Below, in pieces: positions 1-9,973 of a DNA stretch of 64,000 nucleotides. Made by a program: the position numbers and the translations under genes. The stretch is from Croceibacterium atlanticum (GTDB taxonomy: Bacteria > Pseudomonadota > Alphaproteobacteria > Sphingomonadales > Sphingomonadaceae), in contig NZ_CP011452.2 of assembly GCF_001008165.2 (NCBI RefSeq), forward strand, positions 620,001-684,000. The letters are read 5' to 3'. Numbering within the stretch: the stretch's first letter is position 1; each line of letters begins with the position of its first letter. The notes beneath the pieces were generated by a model. It ran no database searches, was not told where the DNA came from, and worked only from the letters and a program-made list of their open reading frames with translations.

Positions 1-1
1 G

Positions 2-526
2 ATCATGCCGATCCGGAAGAAGCTGGGCCGGCGGACGATCTTCAACCTGATGGGGCCGCTCGCCAACCCGGCGGGTGTATGTCGCCAGCTGGTCGGCATC
101 GCCCGCCCGGCCTATGTCCCGATCTATGCCGAGGCGCTGGCGCGGCTCGGCACTGAACGCAGCTTCGTGGTTTCCGGTGACGAGGGGCTGGACGAACTCA
201 GCCTCGCCGGGGGGAACGAACTGGCCGATATCAAGGGCAGCGAAGTGCTGATGAAGCGCGTCGACCCGAAGGATGCCGGGCTGCCTCATGCGCCGGTGGA
301 GGCCATTCGTGGCGGCGATCCGCAGCATAATGCGGATGCCTTGCGCCGCCTGCTGATGGGCGAGCACGGCCCCTATCGCGATGCCGTGCTGTTCAATGCC
401 GCAGGTGCCCTGATGGTTGCCGGCGAAGTGGATAGCTGGAGCGAGGGCGTGGAAGAAGCGGCCGAAGCGCTCGACAAGGGGCTTGCCAAGGCGTTGCTCG
501 ATTGCTGGATCTCGGTGGTGAAATGA
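2..526 (+). CDS. trpD: Anthranilate phosphoribosyltransferase, C-terminal part (5' end outside window)
   Basis: Tryptophan biosynthesis: transfers phosphoribose from PRPP to anthranilate. Only about the last 174 residues are present; the reading frame is open to the window edge, so the gene is cut by the window and not broken. The conserved [17 protein letters not shown] segment lies at the start and marks the catalytic domain of the family, which is normally about 330-340 residues. The stop TGA (524-526) overlaps the ATG of trpC (523-525) as ATGA, so the two are probably translationally coupled in one trp operon. Confidence 0.95.
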   Translation: MMPIRKKLGRRTIFNLMGPLANPAGVCRQLVGIARPAYVPIYAEALARLGTERSFVVSGDEGLDELSLAGGNELADIKGSEVLMKRVDPKDAGLPHAPVEAIRGGDPQHNADALRRLLMGEHGPYRDAVLFNAAGALMVAGEVDSWSEGVEEAAEALDKGLAKALLDCWISVVK

Positions 527-1311
527 CTGACAAGTTGAGTGAAATCTGCGCCACAAAGCGGGAGGAAGTTGCCACCCGCAAGGCCGAAGCCACTTTCGAC
601 GATCTCGATTCCCGTGCCGCTGGCCAGACCGCGCCGCGCGGGTTCCGCAAGGCGCTTGAAGCGAAGGCCGAAAACGGTTTCGGCCTGATTGCCGAGATCA
701 AGAAGGCTTCCCCCTCGAAGGGGTTGATCCGCCCGGATTTCCGCCCGGCGGAACATGCGGTCGCCTATGAACAGGGTGGCGCTGCCTGCCTTTCAGTGCT
801 GACCGATGCGCCCTATTTCCAGGGGCACGAGGATTATCTGATGGATGCGCGGGCGGCCTGTTCGCTTCCCGTATTGCGCAAGGATTTCATGATCGATCCC
901 TGGCAAGTGGCGGAAGCGCGCTCCATCGGTGCCGATGCGATCCTGATTATCGTCGCGGCGCTGGAAGATGCGCAAATGGCTGAGATCGAAGCCGCCGCGC
1001 TTGAACGCGAAATGGATGTGCTGGTCGAAGTTCATAACGAGGAAGAGATGGAGCGCGCATCGCGGCTTCGCTCTCGCCTGATCGGCATCAATAACCGTGA
1101 CCTCAAGAGCTTCGTCACCGATCTCGGCACGACCGAAAGGCTTGCCCCGCTGGCGCCCGAAGGGGCGCTGCTCGTGGGTGAAAGCGGCATTAACGGCCAT
1201 GCCGATTGCACACGTCTCGCCGCTGCCGGTGTGCGGTGCTTCCTGGTCGGGGAAAGCCTGATGCGGCAGGACGACGTGGCGAAGGCCACCCGGGAATTGC
1301 TGGGGGCCTGA
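523..1311 (+). CDS. trpC: Indole-3-glycerol phosphate synthase
   Basis: Converts carboxyphenylaminodeoxyribulose phosphate to indole-3-glycerol phosphate in tryptophan synthesis. The 262-residue product is a full-length single-domain TIM barrel. Visible landmarks are [10 protein letters not shown] at residues 58-67 (catalytic Lys region), [21 protein letters not shown] and the phosphate-binding LLVGESGI near the C-terminus. An in-frame ATG at 502 exists, but 523 is preferred because it gives the standard N-terminus MTDKLSEIC and an ATGA overlap with trpD. The next gene faces it, so this trp unit ends here; trpF, trpB and trpA are not in the window. Confidence 0.97.
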   Translation: MTDKLSEICATKREEVATRKAEATFDDLDSRAAGQTAPRGFRKALEAKAENGFGLIAEIKKASPSKGLIRPDFRPAEHAVAYEQGGAACLSVLTDAPYFQGHEDYLMDARAACSLPVLRKDFMIDPWQVAEARSIGADAILIIVAALEDAQMAEIEAAALEREMDVLVEVHNEEEMERASRLRSRLIGINNRDLKSFVTDLGTTERLAPLAPEGALLVGESGINGHADCTRLAAAGVRCFLVGESLMRQDDVAKATRELLGA

Positions 1312-1328
1312 CAGCGGGCATACGCGTC

Positions 1329-1676
1329 TCAGCGGCGCTTGCTCCAATGCCACCAGCTTTTCCTGACCGCTGCCGCGCCGGTATCAGACTGTTTCAACCC
1401 GAGGCCGGAATCGGCGAGCAGGCTGTTCAGATCGATCGGTTCATTGGCCTTCATCCCGAACCGGCGCCCTTCGGACCACACGATGCTGCCTCGCACGCGG
1501 GCACTGCGGCGCAGGATCTCAACCTCCGTTCCCGCTGGCGGCGGTTCCGTCATCTTCGCCATCAGCCCCGTTTCGGAAATGTTCGAGACCGTAATCTCGA
1601 AGAGTTTCTCTCCGATGCGCATTTGCGCCTTCAGCGCAGTGAGCCTGCGTTCCTTGCGATCCATTTTTTTTGACAT
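1329..1676 (-). CDS. PilZ-domain protein, candidate c-di-GMP binder
   Basis: A small protein of about 115 residues consisting essentially of one PilZ domain. Counted from the start at 1676, an RxxxR pair lies at residues 7-11 and an NxSxxG box (NISETG) at 32-37; these are the two ligand-contacting motifs of c-di-GMP-binding PilZ domains, so binding is plausible. The target is unknown. The start is uncertain: ATG at 1676, ATG at 1664 and an upstream ATG at 1733 are all in frame and none has a clear ribosome binding site. It converges on trpC with a 17-bp gap and diverges from the csaA-like gene. With csaA it interrupts a block that is usually contiguous in alphaproteobacteria. Confidence 0.8.
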   Translation of the reverse strand: MSKKMDRKERRLTALKAQMRIGEKLFEITVSNISETGLMAKMTEPPPAGTEVEILRRSARVRGSIVWSEGRRFGMKANEPIDLNSLLADSGLGLKQSDTGAAAVRKSWWHWSKRR

Positions 1677-1797
1677 TTTATTTCGCGATTTAGTGCAGCC
1701 ATCACGCAGGTGCGCCGAACCATGCAAAGGCATGGCCGGCGGTTGAACCGCGATGAAAAGCTGGGCTACCCGGTTGTTTTCCTTGTTCTATGTAGAG

Positions 1798-1832
1798 CGA
1801 TCTAGCTATGAAAGCTTGCCGACGCTAGATCG
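1798..1832. repeat. 9-bp perfect inverted repeat upstream of csaA
   Basis: CGATCTAGC at 1798-1806 and GCTAGATCG at 1824-1832 are exact reverse complements separated by 17 bases. The right arm ends five bases before the first ATG of the csaA-like gene. It may be a protein operator or an RNA hairpin in the leader; the sequence does not decide which. Confidence 0.6.
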
Positions 1833-1837
1833 TTCCC

Positions 1838-2209
1838 ATGCATATGCGTCATGATCCATCAGCGCCTGCCGCGCCTGAAATAGCCTTCGACGATTTCCTC
1901 AAGACCGATATCCGTGTCGGCACGATAGTAGAGGCGGAACCTTTCCCGGAGGCGCGCAAGCCGGCCTTTCGCCTGGTGATCGACTTCGGCCCGGCCATCG
2001 GGCGCAAGAAGAGCTCGGCCCAGATCACGGAGAATTACCGGATTTCGGATCTTGTCGGCATGCAGGTTGCCGCCGTGGTGAACTTTCCGCCGAGACAGAT
2101 CGGCCCGATGATGAGCGAGGTGCTGACGCTGGGCTTTCCGGATGAACATGGCCATGTGATGCTGTTCCACCCGACCATGCCGATCCCCGATGGCGGGCGA
2201 TTGTTCTGA
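1838..2209 (+). CDS. csaA: CsaA-like tRNA-binding-domain protein
   Basis: A 123-residue protein that is almost entirely one EMAP-II/tRNA-binding OB-fold domain (from about residue 18, DDFLKTDIRVGTIVEAEPF, to the end). CsaA family members are small homodimeric proteins linked to protein export or chaperoning in Bacillus, and related domains sit at the C-terminus of MetRS. As a free-standing protein of this size CsaA is the best match. ATG at 1838 and ATG at 1844 are both possible starts; neither has a strong Shine-Dalgarno, and an inverted repeat abuts the start. Perfect inverted repeats lie on both sides of the gene. Confidence 0.8.
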   Translation: MHMRHDPSAPAAPEIAFDDFLKTDIRVGTIVEAEPFPEARKPAFRLVIDFGPAIGRKKSSAQITENYRISDLVGMQVAAVVNFPPRQIGPMMSEVLTLGFPDEHGHVMLFHPTMPIPDGGRLF

Positions 2210-2219
2210 TTTTGGCGTT

Positions 2220-2302
2220 ACTGTCCTACGCAGCTGAAATCTGCCAGTTTCCGGACTGGATCGGGCGCTGCGCGGGGATGGATTTTCGGCCCGTAGGACA
2301 GT
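2220..2302. repeat. 83-bp element with 11-bp perfect inverted ends, candidate structured RNA or mobile palindrome
   Basis: ACTGTCCTACG at 2220-2230 is exactly complementary to CGTAGGACAGT at 2292-2302. Inside lies a second hairpin, CCAGT (2244-2248) with ACTGG (2255-2259) around a 6-base loop, plus a weaker GGC/GCC pairing near 2264-2291. It sits between csaA and moaC. It could be a folded leader of moaC-moeA or a small interspersed palindromic element. No homology could be tested. Confidence 0.55.
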
Positions 2303-2318
2303 GTTCCAAGTGTTCCAG
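2301..2318. repeat. Tandem 9-bp repeat before moaC
   Basis: GTGTTCCAA (2301-2309) is followed directly by GTGTTCCAG (2310-2318). The two GTTC words are five bases apart, not the seven of the alphaproteobacterial LexA box, so this is not called an SOS box. It begins inside the right arm of the preceding inverted repeat. Confidence 0.45.
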
Positions 2319-2351
2319 GCCATCATGCCGAACAGGGAAATGCAGGAAGAT

Positions 2352-2822
2352 ATGACCAGTCTAACTCATCTGGATGACAAGGGCGCGGCGCGCATGGTCG
2401 ATGTGGGCGGGAAGCCCGAAACCGGGCGCAGTGCCACGGCCACGGGGCGTATCCGCATGTCAGCGGAGGCGCTGAACGCAATCCGGGACGGAAGCGGCCC
2501 GAAAGGGGATGTTCTGGCCGCTGCGCGAATTGCGGGGATCATGGCGGCGAAACGGACGGGCGATCTGATCCCCCTCTGTCACCCGCTCGCGCTGGATGCC
2601 GTGACAGTGGATTTCACCTTCGAGGATGATGCCGTGCGCGCAAACGCACGTGCCAGCCTGACCGGCAGGACCGGAGTGGAGATGGAAGCGCTGACCGCTG
2701 TTTCCCTCGCCCTGCTCACCATTTACGACATGGGCAAGGCAATCGAAAAAGGCATGGTGATCGAAGAGATCCGCCTGCTCGAAAAGACCGGCGGCAAAAG
2801 CGGCGACTGGCGCGCCGAATGA
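2352..2822 (+). CDS. moaC: Cyclic pyranopterin monophosphate synthase
   Basis: Second step of molybdenum cofactor synthesis: rearrangement of the MoaA product to cyclic pyranopterin monophosphate. The 156-residue product matches the usual family length. Conserved segments are [14 protein letters not shown], carrying the Cys-His pair, and [21 protein letters not shown]. The start at 2352 is chosen over upstream in-frame ATGs (2301, 2340) because AGGAAGA lies just before it and the product begins MTSLTHLD as the family does. The stop overlaps the moeA start as ATGA. Confidence 0.95.
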   Translation: MTSLTHLDDKGAARMVDVGGKPETGRSATATGRIRMSAEALNAIRDGSGPKGDVLAAARIAGIMAAKRTGDLIPLCHPLALDAVTVDFTFEDDAVRANARASLTGRTGVEMEALTAVSLALLTIYDMGKAIEKGMVIEEIRLLEKTGGKSGDWRAE

Positions 2823-4024
2823 CCCTGCCCCAGCCTATCCCGCTGGAAGAGGCGCAGCAGCGATTGCTTGCCGGTGTCGAGCCGCTTCCCGGCGAAACGC
2901 TGCCCGTGTCCGATGCTCTGGGCCGATATCTGGCGGAACCTCTGGTCGCGTTGCGGCAACAGCCGGCATCGAACCTGTCCGCAATGGATGGATATGCGAT
3001 GCGGGCAGATGATCTGGCCGGACCCTGGACCGTGGTGGGGGAAAGCGCAGCCGGCCACCCCTTTGGCGCGCCTTTGGAACACGGCCAGGCTATCCGCATT
3101 TCGACCGGAGCGCTGATGCCGGAAAATGGCGGTGCCATATTGCTGCAGGAAGAGGCGGAACGTCAGGGCAACGGGCTTGCCCTCGCCCCCAATGGTGAGG
3201 CGACGCCGCGCCATATCCGCCGCGCGGGTTTTGATTTTCGTCAGGGTGCGGAGCTTTTCCGGGCAGGCATCCGGATCGGGCCTGCCCAACTGGCTCTCGC
3301 AATCTCGGGTGGCCACGCGAATATTCCGGTTTCCCGTCTGCCGCGCGTCGCGGTGCTGGATAGCGGCGATGAATTGTCGGCAGATCCACGCGATTGTGCG
3401 ATCCACCAGATCCCCGCAAGCAATGGCGCGATGATTGCGGCCATGGCCGCACCGTTTGCCTGCGCGATCGACCGTATCGGTCCGGTGGCGGACAATATGG
3501 CGGCGCTTTCCGCGGCACTTGCAGAAGCGGATCATGCCGATGTGCTGGTCACCAGTGGCGGTGCATCGGTCGGCGATCACGATCTGGTGCGGCCGGCTCT
3601 GGAGGCATGGGGGGCAGATATTCACTTCTGGCGTGTCGCGATGAAGCCCGGCAAGCCGCTGCTGGTTGCCCGGCGCGGTCGCCAGTTCGTGCTGGGCTTG
3701 CCCGGTAATCCGGTTTCGAGTTTCGTGACCGCATATCTCTTCCTGCTGCCACTCCTGCGTAAACTGGCCGGTGCCGCAGATCCCGTGCCCGCGCCTTTCC
3801 GGCTTTGGCTCGCGGGCGATCTGCCCCCGACTGGCAGCAGGCTGGAATTTGTGCGTGGCTTCACCGATGGCGAAACAATCGGCGCGGTGAGCGAACAGGA
3901 CAGCAGCGCGCTGGCCGCTCTTTCACGGGCCAATGCGCTGATCCGGCGAGAGGTGAATTCTCCACCGGCGCATGCTGGCGAGATGGTCACTGCCTATCTG
4001 CTCCAGAATGGCGGAATTGCTTGA
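2819..4024 (+). CDS. moeA: Molybdopterin molybdenumtransferase
   Basis: Inserts molybdate into adenylated molybdopterin, the last common step of molybdenum cofactor synthesis. The 401 residues cover the MoeA N-terminal, MoCF-binding and C-terminal domains. Markers are [14 protein letters not shown] near residue 50, [11 protein letters not shown] near 240 and KPGKPLLVA followed by [11 protein letters not shown]. It is coupled to moaC by ATGA overlap. LexA follows after 69 bp with its own operator, so lexA is probably transcribed separately or additionally. Confidence 0.96.
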   Translation: MTLPQPIPLEEAQQRLLAGVEPLPGETLPVSDALGRYLAEPLVALRQQPASNLSAMDGYAMRADDLAGPWTVVGESAAGHPFGAPLEHGQAIRISTGALMPENGGAILLQEEAERQGNGLALAPNGEATPRHIRRAGFDFRQGAELFRAGIRIGPAQLALAISGGHANIPVSRLPRVAVLDSGDELSADPRDCAIHQIPASNGAMIAAMAAPFACAIDRIGPVADNMAALSAALAEADHADVLVTSGGASVGDHDLVRPALEAWGADIHFWRVAMKPGKPLLVARRGRQFVLGLPGNPVSSFVTAYLFLLPLLRKLAGAADPVPAPFRLWLAGDLPPTGSRLEFVRGFTDGETIGAVSEQDSSALAALSRANALIRREVNSPPAHAGEMVTAYLLQNGGIA

Positions 4025-4048
4025 CGAGTCTTTTTGGGTTGCCTAATT

Positions 4049-4074
4049 GTTCCGCGTTCGTTCCAATCTGGAAC
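4049..4074 (+). promoter_or_regulatory. LexA operator upstream of lexA (three half-sites)
   Basis: GTTC at 4049-4052 and GTTC at 4060-4063 are separated by exactly seven bases, the GTTC-N7-GTTC SOS box known for alphaproteobacteria. A third half-site in the opposite orientation, GAAC at 4071-4074, lies another seven bases on, and GTTCC/GGAAC (4060-4064, 4070-4074) form a perfect inverted repeat. The position, just ahead of the lexA ribosome binding site, indicates autoregulation. Confidence 0.8.
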
Positions 4075-4093
4075 AAATAAGGAGAGTGGCTCA

Positions 4094-4777
4094 ATGTTGA
4101 CCGCAAAGCAGCACGAACTCCTGCTGTTTATCCAGCGCAGGCTTGAGGAATCGGGGATTTCTCCTTCTTTCGAGGAGATGAAGGAAGCGCTCGATCTGAA
4201 GAGCAAATCGGGCGTCCATCGCCTTATTTCCGCACTGGAAGAACGCGGTTTCATTCGGCGCCTGCCAAATCGCGCCCGCGCGCTGGAAGTGTTGCGTCAG
4301 CCGGAAAATCAGTCGCATTCGGCCAGGCCCGCCGTGAATGACACGGTGGCCAAGCTCACTACTCCGCCCCCTTCGGCGCCGGAGCCCGCCAATGATGTGA
4401 TCGAGATTCCGCTTCACGGCCGGATCGCCGCCGGTGTGCCGATCGAAGCGCTGGAGGATAGCCGGACGTTGCCGGTTCCGGCTGCCTTGCTCGGCGCAGG
4501 TGAACATTACGCGCTGGAAGTGTCTGGCGATTCCATGATCGAAGCCGGAATCTTCGATGGGGATTATGCCCTGGTCCGGCGCACCAATACTGCGCGCGAC
4601 GGGGAAATCGTCGTGGCTCTGGTCCGCAATGAGGAAGCGACGCTGAAATATCTGCATCATGAAGGCGGCAAGGTGCGGCTCGATCCGGCCAATCCAGCCT
4701 ATGATGCCCAGGTCTATCTGCCCGAAGAAGTTCAGGTCCAGGGCAAGCTGGCCGGGCTTCTCCGGCGCTATCACTGA
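4094..4777 (+). CDS. lexA: LexA repressor
   Basis: SOS-response repressor and self-cleaving peptidase. The 227-residue product has an N-terminal winged helix (1-65, [14 protein letters not shown]), a Pro/Ser-rich linker (about 70-100) and an S24 peptidase domain. The cleavage dipeptide is Ala113-Gly114, and the Ser-Lys dyad is Ser147 (SGDSM) and Lys185. The start at 4094 is supported by AAGGAG at 4079-4084; the in-frame ATG at 4034 lies upstream of the operator and is rejected. The gene converges on comEC with a 20-bp gap. Confidence 0.97.
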   Translation: MLTAKQHELLLFIQRRLEESGISPSFEEMKEALDLKSKSGVHRLISALEERGFIRRLPNRARALEVLRQPENQSHSARPAVNDTVAKLTTPPPSAPEPANDVIEIPLHGRIAAGVPIEALEDSRTLPVPAALLGAGEHYALEVSGDSMIEAGIFDGDYALVRRTNTARDGEIVVALVRNEEATLKYLHHEGGKVRLDPANPAYDAQVYLPEEVQVQGKLAGLLRRYH

Positions 4778-4797
4778 TATTGTTCGGGGCTGGATGG

Positions 4798-6978
4798 TCA
4801 GCGGCCTTGCGCCGCTTGCCACCAGCCATGATTTCCCTGCCCCTCGGCAACGCTGGTCAGTTTCGGGCCGTCCAATACGATGGAAAGTCCGCCCGTTTCG
4901 CTAAGCATTCGCCGGTCGGCCTTCAGCCAGCGCGGCCGGCAGCTTGATGGCAGCCAGCGATCGGCAATCACGATGTCCGATCGTTCGCAGGCTGCGGCCA
5001 GGGCCCGTTCCGCCACCATTTCCCTGCTTCGGCTCATCAGCAGGATCCAGTCGCGTTCCCCTCGTCGGAGTGTGACGGTACAGAAATCGCGGCTGCAATC
5101 GGCTCCTGCCCAATTGGCCAGTGCGACAGGTTCTTCCTCGCTGCCGGCCATTTGCAGGAGGTTGTCCTTCGCATAATCGCTCCGGCTTTCCCTTAGCACC
5201 AGCAGCCGTTCATCCTCTCCGGTAATGCCTACATGGCGCCCGTCGCCTGAAATCAGGATGTCCGGAGTCGGCGTCATCAACAGCAGAACCGTTGCCAGCG
5301 CTGAGGGCGCCAATCCCCACAGCCGCACTTTCCCCCGCCAGAGTGCGAGCCATAATCCACCGGCGATGAAGAGCGCGAATGTGCCCTGCCCCATTTGCGG
5401 CATCAGCTTCACCGCCCCTGTCTGGCTGGCGGTGAAATGCGCAATCGCCAGAAGCATGTCGAGAGAATGGCCGACAAGCCACCAGCCCGGCGCCCCCAGC
5501 CCCGCAACATCCAGCAACAGGGCGATTGCGATCAGAGGCATGGAAACGAATGTCACCAGTGGAATCGCAATTACATTGGCCAATGCTCCGTAAACCCCTG
5601 CACGGTGGAAATGGAACAGCACAATCGGCATCAATGCGATCTCGATGACCAGGCCGGTAAGCAGCAGCATCGCCGCACGTCTTGATGTTACGGCAAGCCA
5701 GCCTTCATCACGCGGCCTCAGGAAGGCGCGGACCGGCGCCGCTTCGTGCAGGGCGACAATGGCGATAACGGCGGCGAAGCTCATCTGGAAACTCGGCCCG
5801 ACAAGCGATTCCGGCCACAGCAGCAGCACGAACATCGCCGCCACGGCGACCATGCGCAGGCTGAGCGGCTCCCGCCCGAGTGCAAGCGCGCCGAGAACCA
5901 GCAAGGCGCCAGCGCAACTGCGCACGGTCGGAACCTCGGCACCTGTCAGCAAAGTATATCCGATCCCGGCCAAGGCTGCGATGGCTGCCGCCATAACCGG
6001 CAAACGCAGCCGCAAGGCCAGCCATGGCCATAGCGCCAACAGCTTCAACGCGATGAAATATGCAGCTGCGATGACTGCACTGACATGCAGGCCGCTGATC
6101 GAAAGCAGATGGGTTAGCCCGGCATCGCGCATTGCCTCTTCATCCATGGGCGAAATCGCGCCGCGATCTCCGCTGGCAAAAGCGGCAGCAATCGCGCCGG
6201 AAGAGCCGGGCAATTCGGCCCGAACATGGGCGGACAGCCGCCGCTGCAGATTCGCAATGAAGGCGCCGCCCTCGCCAGCTTCGATTACCTGGATTTCGCC
6301 GTTGACGCTCCCCGTCGCGGCCAACCCAGCAAACCAGGCGGCTTGCGAGAAATCATATGCGCCGGGCAGCATTGGCGGTGCCGGCGGCATCAACCGCGCG
6401 CCAAAGCGGATCAGCGCTCCTTCCGTGAGGTCTGGCCGGTCTGCGTCAAGCGGGACATTGATCCGCAATTTGATTGCCCGCTGCGTGTCCGGTTCTCTTG
6501 CGGCGAGAACAAGGCGAATGCGCTGTTCCGCCGGTTGTTCGATCCGTTCGAGAATTCGGCCTGTGAACTCCGCCGCCAGCGGCCGTTCGATTGGCTGTGC
6601 TCCGACCATTTCCGATCTGGCCCAGACGATCCCGACACCGGCCGCAAAGACCAGTCCGCAGCCGACAAGAACGGCCAATATGTGGGAGCGGCCATCCGCG
6701 CCGCGCAATGCGGCAGTGGCTGCCAGTGGGACAAGCAATCCGCACGCGATGGCCAATACCCATTCCGTGGAAGTGCCAAGTACGAACCAGGCAGCGATTC
6801 CCGCCGCGAAGAACACCGCCAGCCACGGCCCGCGCGCAAGCCCGGCATCTGCAAGGAATGCTTCGATTTTATTGCCCGCGCTGGACAAGAGCGCGCGCAT
6901 TCGCCAAGGCGACTGCTGCGACGCAGCATGGCCCGTATCTTCCCCCAACGGAATGAGCGGTGATTGGCGCGTCGCCAT
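4798..6978 (-). CDS. comEC: ComEC/Rec2-type DNA-uptake channel protein
   Basis: A multi-pass inner-membrane protein of the competence family, which conducts single-stranded DNA into the cytoplasm. From ATG 6978 the product has 726 residues: an N-terminal DUF4131-like region, then the Competence domain with [16 protein letters not shown] and many membrane helices, then a soluble C-terminal region. That last region holds the metallo-beta-lactamase position but shows no HxHxDH metal motif. ATG 6900 is an alternative start. The coding starts of comEC and gltX are only 29 bp apart. No other competence gene is in the window. Confidence 0.88.
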   Translation of the reverse strand: MATRQSPLIPLGEDTGHAASQQSPWRMRALLSSAGNKIEAFLADAGLARGPWLAVFFAAGIAAWFVLGTSTEWVLAIACGLLVPLAATAALRGADGRSHILAVLVGCGLVFAAGVGIVWARSEMVGAQPIERPLAAEFTGRILERIEQPAEQRIRLVLAAREPDTQRAIKLRINVPLDADRPDLTEGALIRFGARLMPPAPPMLPGAYDFSQAAWFAGLAATGSVNGEIQVIEAGEGGAFIANLQRRLSAHVRAELPGSSGAIAAAFASGDRGAISPMDEEAMRDAGLTHLLSISGLHVSAVIAAAYFIALKLLALWPWLALRLRLPVMAAAIAALAGIGYTLLTGAEVPTVRSCAGALLVLGALALGREPLSLRMVAVAAMFVLLLWPESLVGPSFQMSFAAVIAIVALHEAAPVRAFLRPRDEGWLAVTSRRAAMLLLTGLVIEIALMPIVLFHFHRAGVYGALANVIAIPLVTFVSMPLIAIALLLDVAGLGAPGWWLVGHSLDMLLAIAHFTASQTGAVKLMPQMGQGTFALFIAGGLWLALWRGKVRLWGLAPSALATVLLLMTPTPDILISGDGRHVGITGEDERLLVLRESRSDYAKDNLLQMAGSEEEPVALANWAGADCSRDFCTVTLRRGERDWILLMSRSREMVAERALAAACERSDIVIADRWLPSSCRPRWLKADRRMLSETGGLSIVLDGPKLTSVAEGQGNHGWWQAAQGR

Positions 6979-7007
6979 GTTTGGTACTGGATAGAAAGTG
7001 GGTCGAG

Positions 7008-8450
7008 ATGGCAAGCAATAGCGTGAATGCGGCGGCGGACAAGCCGGTCGTGACCCGCTTTGCACCCTCGCCGACGGGTTTCCTTCATATCGGCGGTGCC
7101 CGCACGGCATTGTTCAACTGGCTCTTCGCCCGCCATTTCGGGGGCAAGGCCTTGCTGCGGATCGAAGACACGGACCGGAAGCGTTCGACTCGCGAGGCGA
7201 TCGACGCGATCCTTGATGGCCTTTCCTGGCTGAACCTGGACTGGGACGAGGAAACAGTCTTCCAGTCGGAACGCGGCTCACGCCATGTCGAGGTTGCCGA
7301 AAAGCTGCTCGAAGCAGGCCATGCCTATAAGTGCTACGCCACCAGCGAGGAGCTGGAGGAAATGCGCGCGGCCCAGCGCGCGGCCAAACAGCCGCTGCGC
7401 TATGATGGCCGCTGGCGCGATCGCGATCCTGCCGACGCACCGCTCGGTGCCCCTTTCGTCATCCGGTTGAAGACCCCGAATGAGGGGGAAACCGTCATCG
7501 AAGATGCCGTGCAGGGCCGCGTCACTGTCCGGAATTCGGAACTGGACGATTACATCCTGCTGCGGGCCGATGGTTCGCCCACCTATATGCTGGCCGTGGT
7601 GGTTGACGATCACGACATGGGCGTCACCCATATCATTCGCGGCGACGATCACCTGAACAACGCCTTCCGCCAATTGCCAATTATCCGCGCGATGGACGGA
7701 ATCGAAGGCGGGTGGCCCGATCCGGTCTATGCCCATATTCCGCTGATCCATGGCAATGACGGGGCAAAACTGTCCAAGCGCCATGGCGCCATGGGCGTCG
7801 ATGCCTATCGCGACGAATTGGGTATCCTGCCGGAAGCTCTGTTCAACTATCTGCTGCGCCTTGGCTGGGGCCATGGCGATCAGGAAGTTTTTACCCGCGA
7901 AGAGGCGATCGAATTTTTCACTTTGGACGGTGTCGGTCGCAGTCCGTCTCGCTTCGACATGAAGAAGCTGCTCAACATGAACGGCGATTATATTCGCGCT
8001 GCCGACGATGCGCGACTTGCCGGACTGATCGCACCCAAGATTGGCGCCAATGCCGATCTTGAACTGCTCACCCGGGCCATGCCCGTGCTCAAGACCAGGG
8101 CGCGGGACGTGAACGAACTGGCCGATGGCGCCGCTTTCCTGTTCAAGACCCGGCCGCTGCAGATGACCGAGAAGGCCCAGGCTCTCCTGACAGAGGAGGC
8201 ATGTAGCATTTTGGCTCAGATTTCTGCGCGTTTGCACAGTGAACAGGACTGGACAAGTTCCGCCCTGGAAGCCAATCTGAAATCGCATGCGGAGGAACTC
8301 GGGCTTGGGCTCGGGAAACTTGCGCAGCCGCTTCGTGCGGCATTGACGGGGCAAACCACATCCCCGGGAATCTTCGATGTGCTGGTGCTCCTCGGCAAGG
8401 AGGAAAGCCTCGCGCGGATCGACGCGCAAGCCACCGGGGCAGGTAACTAG
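7008..8450 (+). CDS. gltX: Glutamate--tRNA ligase
   Basis: Charges tRNA with glutamate; class I aminoacyl-tRNA synthetase of 480 residues, full length. The HIGH-type signature is at residues 18-30 ([13 protein letters not shown]) and the KMSKS-type loop is AKLSKRHG near residue 253. The start at 7008 gives MASNSVN; the upstream in-frame ATG at 6960 would overlap the comEC coding start. Alphaproteobacteria often carry a second GluRS paralogue, so substrate range cannot be fixed from this copy alone. The citrate synthase gene follows after 25 bp in the same direction. Confidence 0.96.
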   Translation: MASNSVNAAADKPVVTRFAPSPTGFLHIGGARTALFNWLFARHFGGKALLRIEDTDRKRSTREAIDAILDGLSWLNLDWDEETVFQSERGSRHVEVAEKLLEAGHAYKCYATSEELEEMRAAQRAAKQPLRYDGRWRDRDPADAPLGAPFVIRLKTPNEGETVIEDAVQGRVTVRNSELDDYILLRADGSPTYMLAVVVDDHDMGVTHIIRGDDHLNNAFRQLPIIRAMDGIEGGWPDPVYAHIPLIHGNDGAKLSKRHGAMGVDAYRDELGILPEALFNYLLRLGWGHGDQEVFTREEAIEFFTLDGVGRSPSRFDMKKLLNMNGDYIRAADDARLAGLIAPKIGANADLELLTRAMPVLKTRARDVNELADGAAFLFKTRPLQMTEKAQALLTEEACSILAQISARLHSEQDWTSSALEANLKSHAEELGLGLGKLAQPLRAALTGQTTSPGIFDVLVLLGKEESLARIDAQATGAGN

Positions 8451-8475
8451 ACTTTCGTTCGCAAGGAGACGCACT

Positions 8476-9762
8476 TTGTCTGACAAGCAGGCGCAACTGA
8501 AAGCCGGCGGGCAGGATTACGAATTCCCCGTCATGGAGGGCACATGCGGCCCGAACGTGATGGATATTCGCAAGCTCTACGGCCAGACCGGGATGTTCAC
8601 CTTTGATCCCGGTTACAAATCCACCGCATCCTGTGAAAGCGCGCTGACTTTCATCGACGGTGAAGAAGGCGTCCTGCTCCATCGCGGTTATCCGATCGGC
8701 CAGTTGGCGGAACATTCTTCCTTCATGGAAGTGGCCTATCTGCTGCTGAATGGCGAACTGCCGAGCGGTGAGGAACTGGACAGCTTCACCTGGACGATCA
8801 CACGCCACACCATGCTGCACGAGCAGCTGCGCCAGTTCTACCAGGGCTTCCGCCGCGATGCGCATCCCATGGCGATCATGTGCGGTGTTGTTGGCGCGCT
8901 GAGTGCTTTCTATCACGACAGCACCGATATTTCGGATCCGGAACATCGCCGCATTTCCAGCCACCGGCTGATCGCAAAGATGCCGACCATTGCCGCGATG
9001 GCGTATAAATATGCGATCGGTCAGCCTTTCCTGCAGCCCGACAATTCGCTCAGCTATACCGGCAATTTCCTGCGTATGACCTTTGGCGTTCCGGCCGAAG
9101 AATATGAGGTGGTTCCGGCGGTTGAGAAAGCCATGGACCGGATCTTCATCCTCCATGCCGACCACGAACAGAATGCGTCGACTTCTACGGTGCGCCTGGC
9201 CGGATCGTCGGGTGCGAACCCGTTTGCCTGCATCGCGGCGGGCATTGCCTGCCTGTGGGGCCCTGCCCATGGCGGCGCGAACGAAGCGGCGCTGAACATG
9301 CTCCGCGAAATCGGCACGCCGGACAGGATTCCGCATTATATCGAGCGGGCAAAGGACAAGAACGATCCGTTCCGGCTGATGGGCTTCGGCCACCGCGTCT
9401 ACAAGAACTACGACCCGCGGGCGACGGTCATGCAGAAGACCGTGCGTGAAGTGTTCGAGGCGCTGAACGTGTCCGATCCCGTGTTCGAAACGGCCCTGCG
9501 GCTTGAGGAACTGGCGCTGAAGGACGATTATTTCGTCGAGAAGAAGCTGTTCCCCAATGTGGACTTCTATTCCGGCGTGATCCTTTCCGCGATCGGTTTC
9601 CCCACCACCATGTTCACGGCCTTGTTCGCCCTGGCCCGCACGGTTGGCTGGGTTGCCCAGTGGAACGAAATGATTTCCGATCCCGGCCAGGTCATCGGTC
9701 GCCCGCGCCAGCTCTATACCGGGCCGACGCAGCGCGATTACATTCCGGTCGACAAGCGCTGA
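8476..9762 (+). CDS. gltA: Citrate synthase (type II)
   Basis: Entry enzyme of the TCA cycle: oxaloacetate plus acetyl-CoA to citrate. The 428-residue length is typical of the hexameric type II enzyme. Conserved blocks include [27 protein letters not shown] and [16 protein letters not shown] with the active-site histidines. The start is TTG at 8476, preceded by AAGGAG at 8463-8468 with seven-base spacing; no ATG is suitably placed. It follows gltX closely. A small membrane protein gene begins three bases after its stop. Confidence 0.97.
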   Translation: MSDKQAQLKAGGQDYEFPVMEGTCGPNVMDIRKLYGQTGMFTFDPGYKSTASCESALTFIDGEEGVLLHRGYPIGQLAEHSSFMEVAYLLLNGELPSGEELDSFTWTITRHTMLHEQLRQFYQGFRRDAHPMAIMCGVVGALSAFYHDSTDISDPEHRRISSHRLIAKMPTIAAMAYKYAIGQPFLQPDNSLSYTGNFLRMTFGVPAEEYEVVPAVEKAMDRIFILHADHEQNASTSTVRLAGSSGANPFACIAAGIACLWGPAHGGANEAALNMLREIGTPDRIPHYIERAKDKNDPFRLMGFGHRVYKNYDPRATVMQKTVREVFEALNVSDPVFETALRLEELALKDDYFVEKKLFPNVDFYSGVILSAIGFPTTMFTALFALARTVGWVAQWNEMISDPGQVIGRPRQLYTGPTQRDYIPVDKR

Positions 9763-9765
9763 TCC

Positions 9766-9972
9766 ATGCGGGCGTTCGGGATCATTCTCCGGACGCTTGG
9801 CATATTGCTGATTCTGGCCGGGCTCCTGTGGACATTGCAGGGGCTCGGCCTGATCATGTGGCCTGCGGAAAGCTTTATGCTGACGGACCGTTCATGGGCC
9901 ATCCGTGGCGGGATGACTGTGGTTGCCGGGATATTGCTGATCCGCGTTTCAGCCCGCTTGCGGCGGCGCTGA
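9766..9972 (+). CDS. Small two-helix membrane protein of unknown function
   Basis: A 68-residue protein with hydrophobic segments at about 5-30 (ILRTLGILLILAGLLWTLQGLG) and 46-60 (RGGMTVVAGILLI), linked by a short polar stretch containing SFMLTDRSW, and ending in a basic tail RLRRR. This suggests two membrane helices with the tail in the cytoplasm. It starts three bases after the gltA stop and is probably cotranscribed. It ends one base before the stop of the convergent kinase-like gene. No function is recognised. Confidence 0.7.
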   Translation: MRAFGIILRTLGILLILAGLLWTLQGLGLIMWPAESFMLTDRSWAIRGGMTVVAGILLIRVSARLRRR

Positions 9973-9973
9973 C

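Noticed and set aside
2303-2315. SOS box before moaC (two GTTC words)
   Set aside because: The spacing is five bases, not seven, so it does not fit the alphaproteobacterial LexA consensus.
4360-4850. Open frame of 163 residues on the minus strand over lexA
   Set aside because: Entirely overlaps a well-supported gene and has no recognisable features.
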